From: Cellulosimicrobium sp. CUA-896
GTDB taxonomy: Bacteria > Actinomycetota > Actinomycetes > Actinomycetales > Cellulomonadaceae
Direction: 5' to 3'
Length of the DNA stretch: 64,000 bases
NCBI RefSeq assembly: GCF_001942335.1
Contig: NZ_MKKH01000009.1
Coordinates: forward strand, 1 to 64,000
The notes under the pieces were generated by a model. The model was not told the origin of the DNA, did no database searches, and saw nothing but the letters and a program-made list of their open reading frames with translations. The translations under genes and the position numbers were made by a program. Positions 16,885 through 27,700 of the stretch are shown in pieces (position 1 is the stretch's first letter; each line of letters opens with the position of its first letter).

Positions 16885-18153
16885 TCAGTCGAAGTGCGCG
16901 TCGAGGCCGAGGTGCCCGAACACCGCGCGCCGCGTGGCGAGGATCGCGCGGTCCACGGCGTCGTCCGGGTCGAAGCCCGCGGACCACGGCTGCCGCTCGA
17001 CGCCCGGGCCGAACGTCGAGGGCCCGTCCACGCCCGTGACCTCCGCGACGAGGGCACGCCAGGGCGCGGGCACCGGCTGCCCGTCCGCCACCGGGGCGTG
17101 CACCACCTCCCCCACGACGGCCGACCAGGCGAGCGGCACGACCCGCGCGATCGCGTACCCGCCGCCGCCGAGCGCGAGCCAGCGCCCGCCCGTGAGCTCG
17201 TGCGCGAGCGCGTGCAGCGCCGCCGTCGCGGTCCGCTGCGCCCCGACGGAGACGTCGAGGTCGGACAGCGGGTCGTCCCCGTGGGCGTCGCACCCGTGCT
17301 GCGTGACCAGCACGTCGGGACGGAACGCCCGCAGGACCGGGGGCACCACGGCGTCGACGGCGCGCCACCACCGCCCGCCGTCCGTGCGCGGCGGCAGGGC
17401 GACGTTGACCGCGGTCCCCTCGGCGCCGGGGCCCCCGACGTCGGTGGGGTGCCCGGTCCCCGGGAACAGCGTCGCGCCGCTCTGGTGGACGGACACGGTG
17501 AGGACGCGCGGGTCGCCCCAGAACACCTCCTCGACGCCGTCGCCGTGGTGGGCGTCCAGGTCGACGTACGCCACGCGGTCCGCCCCCTCGTCGAGCAGGC
17601 GTCGCACGGCGACGGCCGCGTCGTTGTACACGCAGAACCCGGAGGCCGCTCCCGCCTTGGCGTGGTGCATGCCGCCCGCGACGTTCACGGCGTGCAGCGA
17701 GCGCCCCGACGCGATCGCCCCGGCGGCCTCCCAGGACCCGGCGACGACGCGCGCGGCCGCCTCGTGCATGCCCGGGAACACCGGGTCGTCCTCCGTGCCG
17801 AGCCCGCGCCGCGGGTCCGGCGTCCCGTGCTCGGACGCCGCGCGGACGGCCGCCAGGTAGTCGGCGTCGTGCACGGTGGCGAGCACCGCGTCGTCGGCGG
17901 GCGGCGGCGCGACCAGGTCCACGCCCGGGCCGGCCAGCAGCCCGAGCTCGCGCACGAGGCGCATCGTCAGGTCGAGCCGGGCGGGCGCCATGGGATGACC
18001 CGGCCCGAAGTCGTAGCCGAGGAGGTCCTGCCCCCACACCACGCACGCGCGGGCGGGCCCGGCGGACGACCCGGCGGCGGACGACGCGGTGGACCCTGTG
18101 GACGGTGCGACGGCCGGCGACCCCTCGGCGGGCGTCGGGGCGGAGATGGGCAT
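16885..18153 (-). CDS. acuC: Acetoin utilisation protein AcuC (class I HDAC-like deacetylase)
   Basis: A 422-residue zinc-dependent deacetylase expected to remove acetyl groups from lysines of acetyl-CoA synthetase-type enzymes. Conserved features are DFGPGHPMAPARL, GGMHHAKAGAASGFCVYND (active-site His pair), YVDLDAHHGDGVEEVF (zinc-binding Asp and His), the second zinc Asp in TQHGCDAHGDDPLSDLDV, and GGGGYAIARVVPLAW. The first 34 residues are low-complexity and may not belong to the folded protein. It is divergent from trkH. Confidence 0.92.
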   Translation of the reverse strand: MPISAPTPAEGSPAVAPSTGSTASSAAGSSAGPARACVVWGQDLLGYDFGPGHPMAPARLDLTMRLVRELGLLAGPGVDLVAPPPADDAVLATVHDADYLAAVRAASEHGTPDPRRGLGTEDDPVFPGMHEAAARVVAGSWEAAGAIASGRSLHAVNVAGGMHHAKAGAASGFCVYNDAAVAVRRLLDEGADRVAYVDLDAHHGDGVEEVFWGDPRVLTVSVHQSGATLFPGTGHPTDVGGPGAEGTAVNVALPPRTDGGRWWRAVDAVVPPVLRAFRPDVLVTQHGCDAHGDDPLSDLDVSVGAQRTATAALHALAHELTGGRWLALGGGGYAIARVVPLAWSAVVGEVVHAPVADGQPVPAPWRALVAEVTGVDGPSTFGPGVERQPWSAGFDPDDAVDRAILATRRAVFGHLGLDAHFD

Positions 18154-18312
18154 GGCTCACCGTAACGCCGACGACGCGGCGCGGGCGGGGCGGCCCCGCA
18201 CCCGCCCGGGCCCCACGTCACCGGTGGGGCGACGTGACGGGTCCCCGGGCCCGTGGCAGAGTGGCGACCGTGGCACGACGCGCGTCGACGCTGACGCCGT
18301 GAGGGAGGTCCG

Positions 18313-19689
18313 ATGGCCTCGGGCCTGACCGGCCGGCTCTTCCAGGGCCGCGAGCTCGTCGACCGCCTCGCCCGGCAGTCCCCCGCCCGGCTGGCCGTCA
18401 CCGTCTTCGCGGCGGTCATCGCGCTCTTCACCGCGCTGCTGCTCGCCCCGTGGGCCACGGCGTCGGGCAGGTCGGCCCCGTTCGTCGACGCGCTGTTCAC
18501 CGCGACGTCGGCGGTGTGCGTCACCGGACTCGTCGTCGTGCCGACGGGCACGTACTGGTCGACCTACGGCCAGGTCGTCATCCTCGTCGGCATCAAGGTC
18601 GGCGGCCTCGGCATCATGACCCTGGCCTCCATCCTCGGCATGGCGGTCTCGCGCCGGATCGGGCTCACGCAGAAGCTGCTCACGGCGTCGGAGACGAAGA
18701 CCACCCGGCTCGGCGAGGTCGGCTCGCTGGTGCGCGTCGTCATCATCACCTCGACCGCGCTCGAGCTGCTCATCGCCCTCATGCTCTTCCCCCGCTTCCT
18801 CGTCCTCGAGGAGTCCGTCGGCGAGGCCGCGTGGCACGGGGTCTTCTACGGCATCTCGGCGTTCAACAACGCGGGGTTCGTGCCGACGCCCGAGGGCCTC
18901 GCGCCGTACGTCGGCGACTGGCTGCTGTGCCTGCCGATCATCCTCGGCGTCTTCATCGGCTCGCTCGGCTTCCCCGTCATCCTCAACGTCCTGCGCAGCC
19001 GCCGCCGGGCCGCGAAGTGGAGCCTGCACACCAAGATCACGCTGACGATGAGCGCCGCCCTCGTCGGCATCGGCACCGTGCTCTACGGCGCGGTCGAGTG
19101 GGCGAACGAGCGCACGCTCGGCCCGTTGTCGTTCGGCGACAAGATCCTCGCGTCGCTGTTCGCGGGCGTCATGCCCCGCTCGGGCGGGTTCTCGACCGTC
19201 GACACGGGCGGCATGCGCGAGGCGAGCTGGCTCATCACCGACGCGCTGATGTTCGTGGGCGGCGGCTCCGCCTCGACCGCCGGCGGAATCAAGGTCACGA
19301 CGCTCGCGGTCATGCTCGTGGCGATCGTCTCCGAGGCGCGGGGCGACCGGGACATGGAGGTGTACGGGCGGCGGATCCCGCGCGACACCCTGCGCCTCGC
19401 CGTCGCCGTCTCGTTCATCGGGGCGACGGCGGTCCTGCTGTCGAGCCTGCTGCTCCTCGAGATCACGGGCGAGACGCTCGACGTCATCCTGTTCGAGACG
19501 ATCTCCGCGTTCGCGACCGTCGGCCTGAGCACCGGGATCACGCCCGACCTGCCCGACGCGGGCAAGTACGTGCTCGTCGCGCTCATGTTCATCGGACGCA
19601 CCGGGACCATGACGTTCGCCGCGGCGCTCGCGCTGCGCGACCGGCGTCGTATCGTGCGGTACCCGGAGGAGCGGCCGATCATCGGCTGA
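18313..19689 (+). CDS. trkH: TrkH/KtrB-family potassium uptake channel subunit
   Basis: A 458-residue membrane subunit of a Trk/Ktr K+ uptake system. The four half-membrane pore loops are visible: TSAVCVTGLVVVPTGTYWS, GISAFNNAGFVPTPEG, VMPRSGGFSTVDTGG and ISAFATVGLSTGITPD, each with the selectivity-filter glycine. It is followed 36 bases later by the regulatory trkA gene, so the two form an operon. Confidence 0.94.
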   Translation: MASGLTGRLFQGRELVDRLARQSPARLAVTVFAAVIALFTALLLAPWATASGRSAPFVDALFTATSAVCVTGLVVVPTGTYWSTYGQVVILVGIKVGGLGIMTLASILGMAVSRRIGLTQKLLTASETKTTRLGEVGSLVRVVIITSTALELLIALMLFPRFLVLEESVGEAAWHGVFYGISAFNNAGFVPTPEGLAPYVGDWLLCLPIILGVFIGSLGFPVILNVLRSRRRAAKWSLHTKITLTMSAALVGIGTVLYGAVEWANERTLGPLSFGDKILASLFAGVMPRSGGFSTVDTGGMREASWLITDALMFVGGGSASTAGGIKVTTLAVMLVAIVSEARGDRDMEVYGRRIPRDTLRLAVAVSFIGATAVLLSSLLLLEITGETLDVILFETISAFATVGLSTGITPDLPDAGKYVLVALMFIGRTGTMTFAAALALRDRRRIVRYPEERPIIG

Positions 19690-19725
19690 GCGGAACCACC
19701 GGACGACATCCCAGGAAGGCACACC

Positions 19726-20481
19726 GTGATCGAGAACCTGCCCGACCGGGCGGAGACGCCCGAACCCGTGGCGGCCCGCATCGCCGAGCGCGGACGCGCC
19801 GAGCGCGCGCGCCGCGGCGAGGCGCGCAACCAGCCGAAGGACGGCGGCGTGCTCGTCATCGGCCTCGGGCGGTTCGGCTCCGCGATCGCCGCCACGCTGG
19901 ACCGTCTCGGCCAGGACGTGCTGGCCGTCGAGCGCGACGCGACCTCGTCGCCCAGTGGAGCGGCCAGCTCCCCCTCGTCGAGGCCGACGCCTCCAACCCC
20001 GTCGCGCTCGAGCAGCTCGCGCGCGCGACTTCCCCGTCGCCGTCGTCGGCGTCGGCACGTCGCTCGAGGCGAGCGTGCTCATCACGGGCAACCTCGTCGA
20101 CATGGGGACGCCCCAGATCTGGGCCAAGGCGATCTCCGCCGAGCACGGGCGCATCCTCCAGCGCATCGGCGCGCACCACGTGGTGTTCCCCGAGTCCGAC
20201 GCCGGGGCGCGCGTCGCGCACCTCGTCTCCGGCAAGCTGCTCGACTACATCGAGGTCGAGAACGGCTTCACCATCGTCAAGATGCGCCCCCCACGCGAGT
20301 CCAGGGCTTCACGCTCGCCCAGTCGAAGGTGCGCGAGCGCTACGGCGTCACGGTCATCGGCGTGAAGTCGCCCGGCGAGGACTTCGTCTACGCGACGCCG
20401 GAGACGCGCATCAGCGCGAACGACCTGCTCATCTGCTCCGGCCACGCGGAGCTGCTCGAGCGGTTCGCCTCGCGCCCCTGA
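19726..20481 (+). CDS. trkA: TrkA/KtrA-family potassium uptake regulatory subunit
   Basis: Cytoplasmic gating ring subunit, about 252 residues when three missing bases (near 19945, 20018 and 20292) are restored. The pieces in order are the RCK_N Rossmann fold (GVLVIGLGRFGSAIAATLDR), QWSGQLPLVEADASNPVALE, DFPVAVVGVGTSLEASVLIT, MGTPQIWAKAISAEHGRIL, and the RCK_C domain (GFTLAQSKVRERYGVTVIGV, then NDLLICSGHAELLERF). An N-terminal charged extension of about 38 residues precedes the fold. In some relatives the RCK_C domain binds c-di-AMP, and the window also encodes the c-di-AMP synthase DisA. Confidence 0.9.
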   Translation: MIENLPDRAETPEPVAARIAERGRAERARRGEARNQPKDGGVLVIGLGRFGSAIAATLDRLGQDVLAVERDATSSPSGAASSPSSRPTPPTPSRSSSSRARLPRRRRRRRHVARGERAHHGQPRRHGDAPDLGQGDLRRARAHPPAHRRAPRGVPRVRRRGARRAPRLRQAARLHRGRERLHHRQDAPPTRVQGFTLAQSKVRERYGVTVIGVKSPGEDFVYATPETRISANDLLICSGHAELLERFASRP

Positions 20482-20490
20482 CGAAACCGT

Positions 20491-21033
20491 CTAGCGACCC
20501 GGCCCCTGCCTGAGCTGCGCCACCGCGTCGAGCAGGTCCGCCGGGCGGTCGGTACCCACGACGTACTCACGTCCGTCGAAGAGCGCGACACCCACCGCCG
20601 GGCCGGACCGTACGAACAGAGCCCACCGCCGCGGCCCCAGGAAACGCAGTCCCCACCCCCCTGCACTCAGCGCAGAGAGACCGGTCGCGTCCGCGCGCGC
20701 GACGTCCCCCGCGTGCACCACGCGCCGCCAGACCGTCACGCCTCCGAGAGAGAACTCCAGTCGCAGAGTCTCCGGCGCCACGACCACACGAGACCTCATG
20801 CCGCCGATCGCCACGGTGACCAGCACCGTCGCCCCGGCGATCGTGACGAAGAGGATGCGGTCCGCCGGCGTCTCGGCGTCGGGCAGCGCACTGATCAGGA
20901 ACCACACCGCCAGCACGACGCCGAGTCCGGCGACGGCGACCCGCAGCGTGGGAACGGCGCCACGGCTCTCGCGGAACAGCACCGGGGTCGTCCTCGCCGG
21001 ACGCTCGCGGCCGTCGTGCGCACGGGGAGGCAC
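20491..21033 (-). CDS. PH-like domain membrane protein, uncharacterised
   Basis: A 180-residue protein with two hydrophobic helices (LRVAVAGLGVVLAVWFLISA and ILFVTIAGATVLVTVAIGG) followed by a beta-rich region: SRVVVAPETLRLEFSLGGVT, WRRVVHAGDVARADATG, and VGVALFDGREYVVGTDRP. This layout resembles bacterial PH-domain membrane proteins. It is convergent with trkA, ten bases from its stop. The function is unknown and the family call tentative. Confidence 0.65.
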   Translation of the reverse strand: MPPRAHDGRERPARTTPVLFRESRGAVPTLRVAVAGLGVVLAVWFLISALPDAETPADRILFVTIAGATVLVTVAIGGMRSRVVVAPETLRLEFSLGGVTVWRRVVHAGDVARADATGLSALSAGGWGLRFLGPRRWALFVRSGPAVGVALFDGREYVVGTDRPADLLDAVAQLRQGPGR

Positions 21034-21121
21034 CCCGGCTCCCTCCTGGTCGTTCCCTCGGTCGTCGTGGTCGATCCTCGCAGATCCTGCGTGGCGACCG
21101 TCGCCGGGGCCGTCGGCGTCC

Positions 21122-21829
21122 TCAGCGGCCCCTGCCCGCGCGGCGTCGCAGCGCGACGCCCGCCGTCACGGCGACGCCTGCGAGAGCGGCGACGGCGGCG
21201 AGCCCGACGCCGGTCGTCGCGAGCCGGCCCGGCGGGGCGGCGGACGCGCCGCTGCCCGTGCCGTCGCCCGCCCCGGCACCCGCCCCGGAGCCACCCGCGC
21301 CGCCGGCGCCGCCACCGGCCTGCCCGCCGTCGCCGGCAGGTTCCTGGCCGCCGCCGGCCGGCGGCGTCTGACCGTCGTCGCCCGGTGGAGTGCCGCCCGC
21401 GGCGACGACCGTGAACGGTGCGGACAGCACCTCGGTACCGGTCGCGAGCGCGCGCACGCGCAGGCGGTGCACACCGGGGACGGTGTCCTCCGGCAGCCGG
21501 GTCGTGAGCTCGAACGCGCCGTCCGTGCCCGCCGTGGCCGTGCCCAGCGGAACGGGACCGGCCAGCAGGGCGACGGCGTGCGAGGAGCCCGCGGCGTGGC
21601 CGCGCCCGCGCACGACGAGCGGGCCGCCGGGCACGAGCGGACGCTGCCCGGTGACGACGGCGACCTCGGGCGCGGACGGCGCGTCCCGCTCGTCGATCTC
21701 GACGGTGACGCGAACGCCCTCGCCGGGCGGGAGCGGCGCGTCGGGCCCGGCCGCACCGGCGGAGGCGGCGGGCGTCAGGAGGGCGGCGGTGAGCAGCGCG
21801 GCGGCGAGGAGCCGTCGGGTGGTCGTCAC
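21122..21829 (-). CDS. Secreted protein with LATTG sortase signal
   Basis: A protein of about 235 residues from the GTG at 21829. A signal peptide (VTTTRRLLAAALLTAALLTP, cleaved after the ASAGA region) is followed by an Ig-like beta domain (about residues 35-150: RVTVEIDERDAPSAPEVAVV, then GVHRLRVRALATGTEVLSAP), a Gly/Pro/Ala-rich spacer of about 55 residues, and RLATTGVGLAAVAALAGVAV ending in RRRAGRGR. LAxTG signals of this form are used by class E sortases in high-GC actinobacteria, so the protein is probably attached to peptidoglycan. No sortase gene is in the window. Confidence 0.82.
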   Translation of the reverse strand: MTTTRRLLAAALLTAALLTPAASAGAAGPDAPLPPGEGVRVTVEIDERDAPSAPEVAVVTGQRPLVPGGPLVVRGRGHAAGSSHAVALLAGPVPLGTATAGTDGAFELTTRLPEDTVPGVHRLRVRALATGTEVLSAPFTVVAAGGTPPGDDGQTPPAGGGQEPAGDGGQAGGGAGGAGGSGAGAGAGDGTGSGASAAPPGRLATTGVGLAAVAALAGVAVTAGVALRRRAGRGR

Positions 21830-22079
21830 GCGGTGAACCTTGTCGTCGAGCCCGGAGGCAGCCGGATGGGCCCCCCGAACCCGACTGGACGGCCGTCCAG
21901 TCCCGAGCATCCTGCCACGCCAGCGGTCCGCCCGGCCACCCCGGGCGTGCGCCGATCACCCCTGACGAGCCGAGGGCGAGCCCTCGACGACGAACGCCCG
22001 ACCCGCGCCCCGAACGGGGCGCGGGCCAGGCGTCGTCCAGACGTCGGCCAGGTGTCCGGCGTCGGCCGGGTGCGCGGCG

Positions 22080-24675
22080 TCAGCCGCAGGCGAGCGCGTC
22101 GAACGCGCTCTCGTACGTGCTCGACACCTCCTCGCCGTCGACCGTCGCAGCCGCCGCGACGGTGACGGTCCCGGCCGGAGCCGCCGTCGACCGGACGGGG
22201 AACGCCTGGTACGCCGAGCGGCCCGGGGCCACGTCGTCGAACGTCCGGGTCCCGTACGGGGTCTCCACCGTGACGTCGACCGGCACGTCCTCGCCGTGCG
22301 TGGCGCGGACGGCGACGTAGGCCTTGCCCGCGAGGCAGCGCGGCGACACCTCGACGTCGACCGCGAGCTCCGGCGCGGGCGGCTCGTCCCCGTACGCGGC
22401 GTGGAGCGCGGCCTCCTCCGCGGCGGTGATGGGCAGCACCGTGCCGTGGCGCGGGCTGCTCGGCAGGTGGGCGTCGACCGACGTCCACTCGCCCGACTCG
22501 AGGTCCGTCGACTCGAGGGGCAGGTAGCCCTGGCCGCCGTGGTAGCTCGGCTGGTCGACGAAGAGGTACCACTTCTCCTCGGTGTTGGACTTGAACACCG
22601 TCGGGCCCTCGCCCGCCGTGAGCGTGCCGCCCCACGGGTTCGGCTGGCCGTAGCCGACCTTCTCCTCGATGAGCTCCCAGTCGGTCGAGCGCAGGTCCGT
22701 CGACTTCTCGAGGCGCGGGATCATGTACGCCTCGTCCTTGGTGAAGCGGTAGTACGTGCCCTCGTGCTCGACGATCGACGAGTCGATCATGCCGAGGCCG
22801 TTGCCGCGCTTCTCGTCGATCCACACCTGCGGCTCGCTGAACGTCACGAAGTCGCGCGTCGTGGCGTACATCGTGCGCTGGTAGGAGTCGGCGATGCGGC
22901 GGTTCGTCGTGTCCGTCGTCGGGTACAGGGCGGAGGCCCAGTAGACGATGTACTCGCCGCGCTCGGCGTCCCAGAACGCCTCGGGCGCCCACGTGTTGCC
23001 GGCGTACGCGCTCGAGACGGTGACCATGCGCTGCTCGGACCAGTTCACGAGGTCCGTCGACTCCCAGATCATCAGGCGCGCGAGCCCCGCTCCTGGGCGT
23101 TGCCGAAGTTGTTGCCACCGTAGATCCGCAGGTCCGTGGCGAGCAGGAAGAACCGGTCGCCCTCGGGCGAGCGGATGATGAACGGGTCGCGCAGCCCCTT
23201 CTCCCCCAGCCCGGACGTGAGGACGGGCTCGCCGTCGTTGAGCTCGACCCAGTCGAGCGGGTCGTTGCCGTCGCTCACGCTGAAGTAGACCGACTCGCCG
23301 TCGGGCGTGCTCTCCCCCTCGAAGTAGGGGAAGAAGTAGGCCTCGTAGTCGGCGTCGGCCGGCAGCGGCCGGACGGTCGCGTCGTACGTGTGCGTGGCGG
23401 TCGCGCCGTCCTTCGTGGCCGTCACCGTGAGCTGCACGACGACGGGCTGCTCGCCGTGGGCGGGTCGCGTCACCTCGCCCGTCGCGGAGATCGTCGCGGC
23501 ATCTGACGTCGCCCAGGCGAGCGACGCGCCGTTCTGCCCGGTGGCCGGGAGCGTGAGGTTGCCGCGCACGTCGTCCAGGTGCGGGATCGCCACGTGCTCG
23601 GCGTCCCACTGCGCCGCCTCGGCGGGCTCGAGCTGGGCGAGGACCGTGACCTCGAAGGCCGCGGTCCGTGTCACGCGCCGCGGGTGACCGTGGCGGTGAG
23701 CGTCACCGTGGCGTCGTCCGCCCCGGCCGCGGGCCGGGTGACCTTCCCGGCCGCGGACACGACCGCGGCGTCGGACGACGCCCACGTGATCGTCGAGCCC
23801 TGCGCGCCCGCCGTCGGCAGCGCGAGGTCGGCCGTCACCGCGCTCGTGTCGCCGAGGTCGAGCGCCGCGACGTCGGCGTCGGCCGCCGCCGTCGACGTCT
23901 CGGCCGCGAGCTGCCCCGCCTCGGACACGGTGAGCGCGCGGTCGTAGAGCCGGAAGTCGCGGACCTGGCCCTTGAGGTACCGGTCGGACGAGTACAGCGA
24001 GCGCCCGACGTAGTTGGCCGTGGTCTGCCCGCCCCCGATCTGGCCGGGGTCGGTCGTCACGTTCGTCGCCTGCTTGACCTGCACCCCGTCCTCGTACAGC
24101 GTCGCCGTGGTGCCCGACAGCGTCCACGTGAGCGTCTTCCACACGCCGCGCGCGAGGTTCGAGCCCTTCGTGACCGTCTGCTCGGTGGACCAGTTCCCCG
24201 TCGCGATCGACGTCCGGTACGCGTTGCCCGTCGTGAACAGGTAGCCGTTTCCGGCCGTGCCGCTCGTGTTGCCCAGCCCGTAGACGAAGTACGGCGTGCC
24301 GTGCGTCGGGTCGACGAGCACGTCGAGGCTCACCGTGGCGTCGGTGAGCCCGGCGAGCAGGTGGTCGGGCAGGTCGACGTAGTCGTCCGTGCCGTCGAGC
24401 GCGAGCCCGTCGGGGGTCGCCGTCGCGCCGTGCACCGTGGCCGGGCCGAACGTCGAGCCCTCGGCGAGGTTCGCCGTCGTCCCGCCCGTGGTGTGGGCCG
24501 CGTCGAGCGGGTACCACGCGACGAGCCCCTCGTCCGTCGGCCCGCCGACGTCGGCGACGGCCGGTGCCGTGGCGGCCCCGAGCATCGTCGCGGTGAGCGC
24601 CCCCACCAGCCCGACGGCGATCCCCGCCGTGCGGCGCCGTCGTCGGTCTGGTCGGCGCGTCGTCGTCTCTGTCAT
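22080..24675 (-). CDS. Secreted multimodular GH43 glycosidase (arabinanase/arabinosidase-like)
   Basis: Secreted enzyme of about 865 residues once one base is restored near 23677 and 23087. Order: signal peptide (GIAVGLVGALTATMLGAATA), LamG/concanavalin-like domain (about 45-250, ending RDFRLYDRAL), two Ig-like repeats with TWASSDAAVVSAAGKVTRP and AWATSDAATISATGEVTRP, a five-bladed GH43 propeller (GEKGLRDPFIIRSPEGDRFF with the base Asp; NTWAPEAFWD; SNTEEKWYLFVDQ), then a C-terminal module RCLAGKAYVAVRATHGEDVP ending in Cys-Gly. It should release arabinose from arabinan-like side chains; the exact linkage is not readable. The arabinose context supports the role. Confidence 0.87.
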
Positions 24676-24706
24676 GTCGTCCTTCTCCTCGTCGAGATGA
24701 AACGTT

Positions 24707-24764
24707 GTCGCGAGGTAGAACCCGCGGTCGCGAGGTAGGACCCGGCGGGTTCTACCTCGCGACC
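24707..24764 (-). repeat. Leader with two competing hairpin arms
   Basis: The segment 24747-24764 can pair either with 24726-24743 (18 bp, one G-U, 3-nt loop) or with 24707-24723 (17 bp, perfect). The two left arms are near-identical direct repeats built on TCGCGAGGTAGRACCC. It lies between the upstream GH43 gene stop and the start of the next GH43 gene, so in the transcript the alternative hairpins stand about 30 bases before the start codon. Either a terminator or an attenuator-like element would fit. Confidence 0.55.
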
Positions 24765-24788
24765 TGCGCCTCTACCTCGGGGGTGGCG

Positions 24789-27700
24789 TCAGCCGCAGGT
24801 GGCCGCGTCGTACGCGACCTCGTGCTCCGTGGTGACGGGCTCGCCGTCGAGCACCGCGGAGCCCGTGACCGTCGCCGTGCCGGCCGGGACCGACGTCGCG
24901 CGGACGGCGAACGCCTGGTAGGCCGACTTCCCCGGTGCCACGTCCGCGACCGTCTTCTCACCGAACGGCGTCGCGAGCGTGACGTCCGCGGGCACGTCGC
25001 CCGCGTTGGTCGCGCGGACCGCGAGGTAGACCTTGCCGGCGAGGCACCGCGGGGTGGCCTCGACGGTGAGCTCGACCTCGGGCTGCGGGGCGACGTCGAC
25101 TGGGTCGACGCTCTCGAGCGTCGGGGTGACCTTCTGGATGAGGCCGTCCTCGCCGAACGTCAGGCGGTCGATCGTCGTCTCGCGGTTGGTGCCGTTGCCG
25201 CCCGGGATCGCGAAGCGGTGGTACGCGATGTACCAGTCGTCCGTGCCGGCGACGTTGAGGATCGAGCTGTGCCCGGTCCCGAGGATGCCCTGCGACGCGT
25301 CCTTCTCGAGGATGACGCCGCGGGCGGTCCACGGGCCCTCCATGCTCGTCGCGGTGGCGTACCCCACGCGGTAGTTCGGCGACCCGGTGTCGTCGATCGA
25401 GTACGTGAGGTGGTAGATCCCGTCGCGGAAGTTGACGAACAGGCCCTCGCGGAAGTCCGTCAGCCCCGGGATGCGGCGCAGCGTCTCCTGCTTGATCGCG
25501 GTCATGTCGTCGGTGAGCTCGGCCATGACCGGGCCGTTCGACGGGCCGCCGTTGCCCCACAGGAGCCAGTACTTGCCGGTCTGCGGGTCGTGGAACGCGG
25601 CCGGGTCGATGGCCTGGCCCGACGCGATCGACTCGCCGTTGGTGATCATCGCCGTCGCTCCGCGGTGAACGGGCCCTCGGGGCTGTCGGCCACCGCGACG
25701 CCGATCGTCTTGCGGTTGTACGTCGGGTTGTGGCCGGAGAAGTAGAAGTAGTAATTCCCGTCCCGCTCGATGATCGTCGGCGCCCACGCGTTGCCGGTCG
25801 CCCACGGGACGTTCCCGTTCGCGCCGTCGAGCGTGAGGAACGGCTCGGCCGAGCGCTCCCAGTCGACGAGGTTCGTGGACGTCCAGACGTAGAAGTCCTT
25901 GCCGCCCCAGCCGGGCGTGCCGTCCGTGGTCGCGTAGAGGTAGAACGTGTCGCCGAACTGCGCGATGTTCGGGTCGGCGTACCTCCCGGCAGGACCGGGC
26001 TGTTCATCTCCGTCGCCCGGACCGTCCACGTGCGCGACGACCCGTCCGGCCCGGTCACCGTGTACTCGACCGGCTCGGTGAAGTCGTGGGCAGACCCGTT
26101 CTCCGGCGACACCGTCGCCCGCGGCGAGACCGCGAGCACCGGCGCGAGCACGGTGAGGTCCGTGCCCGGCTCCACCGGGAGCGTGACCGTGGAGCTCGCC
26201 CCGTCGACGATCGCGGGGGCCTTGAGCGCGTCGAGCTCGGCCCCTGTGACCGCCGTGTGGTCGGCGCCGAGCTGGAACACCTCGTCCGCCGTGAGCGCGC
26301 GGTCGTAGATGCGGAAATCGCGCACCGAGCCCTTGAGGTAGCGGTCGCCCGAGTACAGCGAGCGGCCGATGTAGTTCGCGAGCGTCGACCCTCCCCCGAT
26401 GTCCTGCGGGTCGATCGTCACGTTCTGCTGGCGACCCACCTCGACGCCGTCCTCGTAGAGCACGGCGGTCGTGCCCTCGAGCGTGTACGTGAGGTGCTTC
26501 CAGACCCCGCGCTGCAGGTCGGCGTTCTTGGTGACCGTCTGCTCGGTGGTCCAGTTCCCGGTCGCGATCGACGTCCGGTAGGCGTTGCCCGTCGTGAAGA
26601 GATAGCCGTTGCCGGCCGACCCGCTCGAGTTGCCGAGGCCGTAGACGAAGTACGGCGTCGCCTGGTCCGTCGCGATCTTCACGTCGAGGCTCACGGTGAT
26701 GTCGGTCAGGCCGGCGAGCGCGTCGTCGGGCAGGTCGACGTAGTCGTTGGTCCCGTCCAGGGTGACGCCCTCGCCGGTGCCGGTGAAGGCCGCGCCGTTC
26801 GTGAGGGTCGCCGCGCCGACGGTGGCGTCGGGCGCCGAGTTGGCCGCCGTCGTGCCGCTCGTCTCGTCGAGCGCGTACCGCACGACGAGCCCGGGGACCT
26901 CGTCCGTCACCTCGATCGCGACGTACACCGTGCGCGCGCCGTCCGCCGTGGTCGCGGTGACCATCGCGTGGCCCGCGGCGACGCCGCTGACGACGCCGTC
27001 CGCCGAGACGGTGGCGACCGACTCGTCGTCGGACGCCCACGTGATCGCACGGGCGCTCGCGTTGGCCGGCGTGACGGTCGCCGTGAGCTGCCGCGTCCCG
27101 CCGACTCCCACCTGCACCGACTCGGGCGAGACGGTCAGGCCCTCGACCGGCACGGCGTCGTCGGTCACGGTGACGACCGCGCGGGCGCGGACGCTCACGC
27201 CGCCGTCGAGCGTGCCGCCGACCTCGAACGTCCCCGCCTGCGCGTACGCCGCCGGGTCGACCGGGTCCCACGTGACGTCCGCGGCTCCCGTGGAGCCGTC
27301 CGCGAAGCGCGCGGTCACCGTGTCGGGAAGCACCGGCTCCGACCCGGTCTGGACCGTGACCGCGACGTCCTCGACGGACTCGACGAACGCGTCCGGCTGG
27401 TACGTGCGCAGCAGGCGGTCGTACTCGGCCTGCGTCACGGGGAGCACCGTGCCGTGGCGCGGGCGCGACGGCATCTCGTAGTCGGTGGACATGGTCCACT
27501 CGGCGGCGTCGAGCGAGTCCGACTCGAACGGCACGTAGCCACGGCCGCCGAACTCGTCGATGAACAGGTACCACTTCTCCTCGGTGTTGGACCTGAAGAT
27601 CGTCGGCCCCTCGCCCTGGTTGATGCCCGGGCCGGTGGCGTTCGCCTTGCCGATGCAGTCGGTGACGTACTCCCAGTCGGTCGAGAGCAGCTCCTCGGAC

